This document shows positions 42,382 through 45,525 of a stretch of 45,525 nucleotides of DNA, piece after piece. The first letter of the stretch is position 1. Every line of letters begins with the position of its first letter. The stretch comes from Rhodothermales bacterium (lineage in GTDB: Bacteria > Bacteroidota > Rhodothermia > Rhodothermales > JAHQVL01), in contig JAWXAX010000029.1 in assembly GCA_034439735.1 (NCBI GenBank), forward strand, positions 1 through 45,525, read 5' to 3'. The position numbers were made by a program, and so were the translations under genes. The notes under the pieces are model-generated. The model was not told the origin of the DNA and made no database searches. It was given only the letters and a program-made list of their open reading frames with translations.

Positions 42382-45246
42382 ATGCCCTACTTACTCTATG
42401 CGGATGCGCCGATCTCGGCCGCATCCGTGCACCCTACGCTGAAGCGCTCGCTGCCTCTTCTCGCCGCCTTCGCCCTGCACATCCTCACCGCTGGGGGCGT
42501 ATTCGCCCAGTCCCAGGTCATCGACTTTGAAAGCCTGATGGAAGGGCAGATTGTCCGCTCCGTGACCGCCACAGGTGGATACGGCGACATCAGCGTGTGG
42601 GGCACAAACCCCGGCTGCGCGGCCAACGCCGCCGTGATCTATGCCACGACCTGCCCGGGCGGCTGCTCGGGTGACGACGAGGACCTCGGCACGCCGAATG
42701 AAACCTACGGAGGCCCCGGCATCGGCTCGGGCGGGGAGGCAGGCAGCGCCTATCCGAACGACAGGCCGCTCGGCAACGTACTGATCGTCCAACAGGGCTG
42801 CGGCACGCTTAATTCCGACCCCGTGGCAGATCCCCGCGACCACGGCGGGAATACCACCCTCCGCCTCGATTTCCCGACACCGATCTCCGTCACCGCCTTC
42901 ACGGCGCTGGATGTGGAAACGCACGAGTCGATGATCGTTGAGTTCCTCGACGCCGCCGGTGCCGTCGTGACGGCTGTCGCCCCGCCGGCCACCGGCGACA
43001 ACGGTAAGGTTGTCGTCGCCACCAACGCGGTAGACATCAGCACCATGCGTGTCACCCGCCAGGGCTCTGGGGCGTTGGACAACATCACCTTCACGCCCGG
43101 CGCATCGGCCGACCTTGAGATTGCCAAAACGGTGGATAACCCGGCGCCCGACTCCGGCGCGACGGTCGTCTTTACGATTACCCTTACCAACCAGGGTCCG
43201 GACGAAGCGACGGGCATTCGCATAGAAGATCGGATGCCGGCCGGGCTGGTATATGTCGACTACGCCGGCGACGGCACGGTCGTCCTCAACGCCAGCTCCT
43301 TGGAGATCGCCATCGACGCCCTCGCGGCTGGCGCTTCCGTGACCGGAACGCTCACCGCACGCGTCGAAACCATGCTGCCGGTCGAAAACGTGGTCGAGGT
43401 CATGGCCGCGGAGCCGCCCGACCCCGATTCGACACCCGGCAACGGAGATACTTCGGAGGACGACTGGGCCTCGGCCGCCGTCACCCCGGGGAGCACCTCG
43501 GGGGGCGGCGACGGCGGCATCGAGAGCGACGGCAACATGGCCTCCCAGCTTGCGCGGCGTATGTTCACTCGCCGGCAGGACGCCCAGGCCGCCCGAGCCC
43601 TCCGCGCCGCACCGGAGCCCGTGCCGTTTCATGCGCAGACGCTCAAGGGCGAACGCGTGTACGGGCTGGCTTCCGATAACGTCGCCGGCATCATCCCCGA
43701 AGAAGGGCCCCAGTTCAGCCGCGCCTTCGAGGTCTCCCCGGTCGACTTGCTCGATTTCACCAATGCGACGAGCGTGCTCGCAGTGGATTACATCCGCCTC
43801 GACGGCCGGCGCGTGGCCGCGATCTTCACGGCCACGTCGGCCTCCGGCGAGTTGTACGACCATACCAAAGTCACCTGCGACCGCCTCGGCGGCGGCATGC
43901 TCAGCGATGTACGGACGGTGACCGTGAACGAGCAACCGTTCATCCTGTCCAAGCTGCACCAGCCGAACGGCGAGATCGACTACGCGATCAGCTTCGTGGC
44001 CTACCGCCAGGGCGATCGGTACACGATCGATAGCCGATTCGCCCCCCGAGAGTACGACGTGCCCGACGGCATCGACGAGGTCATCAACATGCAAATCTGG
44101 AGCGTCGCTCCCGAATTCACGCAGGCGCTGTTGAGCGACCTGCTTGGCCGGCTCGGCCAGCGCGGCTACGTGACCTACGCCAACGACGACACCCAAGCGC
44201 CGAGCGTGTTCGTGGTGGACGGCACCTACCGCCAGGGCTCGCTTCGTCTTCGCCTCGCCAACCGCGTCGGCCCGACGCAGGTCACCCTCCGCGGCTCCCT
44301 GGCGATGACCGAAAGCGACGCCGACAACCGGATTCGAACCCCCTTCATGCGGACGATCGCGCTGCCGGCCCCCGCCCCGGGCACGCACTATTCGACGGTC
44401 GACGTCGAGGTGGGCGCCGTCTACGACGCCGCCTTCTTCGTCGAACACGAAGCCTCTGCAAGCTACGACCAGATCTACCATGCCGACGGCCCCTGGAGCT
44501 TCGCCGCAGGCGAACAGACCACAGTCGACGCCTTCGAGACGCACGGCTTCCGGCAGACGTTCGTCGGCGACCGCTATGTCGTCGAGCGCGGCGGTACGTT
44601 GGACGGCACGGTGACCGACTGGGCGAGCCTGTTCCGCTACCTGCGCCCCGATGGCGAGCCGGTCGACCTGTCCGACTACGGCAACCTGTCCTTCTCTGCC
44701 TATGGCGAGGGCCGCGTCCGCCTCGTGATCGAAAAAGCCGGCATCGACACGTGGGATCAGTTCGGCTACACGTTCGAACTGTCCCCGGAACCTACGACGC
44801 ACCAGATCAACTTCGCCGACTTCCGCCGCTCCCTCGTCCAGGGCGACGCATTCGACGCGAATGACGTGACGCTGCTCGCCTTCTACGCGTTGGGCAATGG
44901 CAATACAACAACGCCGTTTACCATCCACATCGAACACATGAGCTTCGGCCTGGACGGGGCGGACTCGCCGGCCGGCCTGCCCCTGGAATTCGGGCTGGAG
45001 CAGAACTATCCGAACCCGTTTAATCCGACGACGGAGATCGCGTTTATGCTTTCGGAGGCAAGTGACGTCCGCATGGCGGTGTACGACATGCTCGGCCGCG
45101 AGGTAGCCGTGCTGCTGGAGGGCCTCCAGCCGGCCGGCCGCAACACGGTCGCTTTCGAAGCAAGCAACCTCCCGAGCGGCCTCTATCTCTACCGGATCGA
45201 GACGTCAAAAGGCGAAACCGCGAAGCTGATGAGCCTGATGAAATAG
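42382..45246 (+). CDS. Large secreted protein with DUF11 domain and T9SS sorting tail
   Basis: A 954-residue secreted protein. The ATG at 42382 is preferred to a TTG at 42319; the signal hydrophobic core (LPLLAAFALHILTAGGVFAQ) ends near residue 43. An N-terminal all-beta domain with Cys pairs (GCAANAAVIYATTCPGGC) spans about 45-235. A DUF11/CARDB-like Ig domain follows (about 239-340: LEIAKTVDNPAPDSGATVVF, NQGPDEATGIRIEDRMP). A long middle region (about 400-860) has beta-sandwich or carbohydrate-binding character. The tail (about 866-954: FGLEQNYPNPFNPTTEIAF, VYDMLGREVAVLL, LPSGLYLYRIET) is a type A T9SS sorting domain. Surface-exposed or released protein; function not known. Confidence 0.88.
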   Translation: MPYLLYADAPISAASVHPTLKRSLPLLAAFALHILTAGGVFAQSQVIDFESLMEGQIVRSVTATGGYGDISVWGTNPGCAANAAVIYATTCPGGCSGDDEDLGTPNETYGGPGIGSGGEAGSAYPNDRPLGNVLIVQQGCGTLNSDPVADPRDHGGNTTLRLDFPTPISVTAFTALDVETHESMIVEFLDAAGAVVTAVAPPATGDNGKVVVATNAVDISTMRVTRQGSGALDNITFTPGASADLEIAKTVDNPAPDSGATVVFTITLTNQGPDEATGIRIEDRMPAGLVYVDYAGDGTVVLNASSLEIAIDALAAGASVTGTLTARVETMLPVENVVEVMAAEPPDPDSTPGNGDTSEDDWASAAVTPGSTSGGGDGGIESDGNMASQLARRMFTRRQDAQAARALRAAPEPVPFHAQTLKGERVYGLASDNVAGIIPEEGPQFSRAFEVSPVDLLDFTNATSVLAVDYIRLDGRRVAAIFTATSASGELYDHTKVTCDRLGGGMLSDVRTVTVNEQPFILSKLHQPNGEIDYAISFVAYRQGDRYTIDSRFAPREYDVPDGIDEVINMQIWSVAPEFTQALLSDLLGRLGQRGYVTYANDDTQAPSVFVVDGTYRQGSLRLRLANRVGPTQVTLRGSLAMTESDADNRIRTPFMRTIALPAPAPGTHYSTVDVEVGAVYDAAFFVEHEASASYDQIYHADGPWSFAAGEQTTVDAFETHGFRQTFVGDRYVVERGGTLDGTVTDWASLFRYLRPDGEPVDLSDYGNLSFSAYGEGRVRLVIEKAGIDTWDQFGYTFELSPEPTTHQINFADFRRSLVQGDAFDANDVTLLAFYALGNGNTTTPFTIHIEHMSFGLDGADSPAGLPLEFGLEQNYPNPFNPTTEIAFMLSEASDVRMAVYDMLGREVAVLLEGLQPAGRNTVAFEASNLPSGLYLYRIETSKGETAKLMSLMK

Positions 45247-45387
45247 CGATTAGCGAATAGCGATTAGCGATTAGCGAATAAACGATTAGCGAATAAACGA
45301 TTAGCGAATAAATGGTGGCGGCCTTTCCCCGTTCCCCAATCGTTTAATCGCTAATCGCTATTGGCTAATCGCTAATCCTAATCGTTT
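45247..45387. repeat. Tandem-word inverted repeat (GCGATTAGCGAATA words)
   Basis: After the T9SS gene stop comes GCGATTAGCGAATAGCGATT-like text, including three tandem 15-base units GATTAGCGAATAAAC. After a 30-base spacer the complementary words follow (AATCGTTTAATCGCTAATCG ... CTAATCGCTAATCCTAATCG). The two halves can pair into a long hairpin between convergent gene ends. The right half runs into the 3' end of the partial minus-strand gene and supplies its last codons and stop. Confidence 0.82.
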
Positions 45388-45525
45388 CCGTTCCATCCGG
45401 CATCGGGATCTCGGGCAGACGGATGGCCGGGTCTTCGTCGGGGTCCCACGGGTTGGGCTCGGCCCAGATCTGGCCGCCGTAGGTGCGCATCACCACGCGA
45501 TCGCCGCTGCGTCCCAGGACGTAGC
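45365..45525 (-). CDS. 3' end of a minus-strand gene (partial)
   Basis: An open minus-strand frame enters from the right edge and runs about 52 codons to a TAG at 45365-45367. The visible part reads YVLGRSGDRVVMRTYGGQIW and then an acidic, Pro-rich tail (NPWDPDEDPAIRLPEIPMPD) before GTETIRISD. The composition is protein-like and unlike a shadow frame. The family cannot be told from this fragment. The final residues (ETIRISD) and the stop lie inside the tandem-word repeat, so the repeat seems to have replaced or extended the original end. Confidence 0.6.
   Translation of the reverse strand, partial: YVLGRSGDRVVMRTYGGQIWAEPNPWDPDEDPAIRLPEIPMPDGTETIRISD

Noticed and set aside
42391-44937. 848-codon antisense open frame under the T9SS cargo gene
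   Set aside because: Long antisense frames are common opposite GC-rich genes. It has no signal, domain or plausible composition, while the plus-strand frame has a signal peptide, DUF11 and a sorting domain.

Overview
The window looks like a chromosomal segment of a GC-rich, Gram-negative member of the Bacteroidota/Rhodothermota group (Rhodothermales-like). This is inferred from two very large secreted proteins ending in type IX secretion (T9SS) sorting domains (xLEQNYPNPF start, YLYRI near the end), a short RpoD-type sigma factor of the Bacteroidota kind, a folP-cdaA pair, TolB/beta-barrel outer-membrane proteins, and lipoproteins and signal peptides throughout. No rRNA, tRNA, CRISPR array, integrase or transposase was recognised.

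Layout. 1-3.1 kb: end of an upstream gene, two MacB/FtsX-type ABC permeases and a small unknown gene. 3.3-10.1 kb (minus strand): an unknown lipoprotein, a Tat-exported class V aminotransferase-like protein, and a 1381-residue FG-GAP repeat protein with a T9SS tail. 10.2-11.4 kb: an orphan 406-residue protein with a possible winged-helix start. 11.7-13.5 kb: ammonium channel plus P-II regulator, closed by a clear terminator. 13.6-15.5 kb: NfeD-like plus flotillin/SPFH pair. 15.5-18.1 kb: small lipoprotein, a pilus-chaperone-like exported protein followed by a 29-codon membrane micro-ORF, dispersed hairpin repeats, and a hypothetical protein. 18.3-20.5 kb: VIT/von Willebrand A protein.

20.5-30.5 kb holds the most interesting cluster. 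In order it has a winged-helix regulator whose receiver domain lacks the phospho-accepting Asp, an Asp23 protein interrupted by a glycine zipper, AmaP, a DUF2273-like membrane protein, two more Asp23 proteins, a multi-barrel outer-membrane protein, an OmpA-family protein, a DUF4097-like lipoprotein and an MscS channel. Four TCTAA boxes spaced exactly 11 bp apart precede the third Asp23 gene, and a shorter version lies upstream of the regulator. Asp23/AmaP/DUF2273 is best known from Gram-positive envelope-stress physiology. Here it appears combined with outer-membrane and OmpA-type peptidoglycan-binding components, which suggests an envelope stress/mechanics module that spans both membranes.

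30.5-33.0 kb: a BlaI-type repressor and an M56 sensor peptidase with a C-terminal repeat domain, preceded by a promoter carrying two operator dyads. 33.0-33.8 kb: intergenic repeats next to a DUF559 endonuclease-like gene. 33.8-36.8 kb: peptidase-TolB-barrel fusion. 36.9-37.7 kb: sigma factor. 38.3-40.7 kb: folP, cdaA (c-di-AMP synthase) and pcm. 40.8-42.1 kb: membrane-anchored degenerate GGDEF protein. 42.4-45.2 kb: second T9SS cargo protein. The window ends in the 3' part of a minus-strand gene. Several gene ends carry unusual hairpins built from tandem short words.
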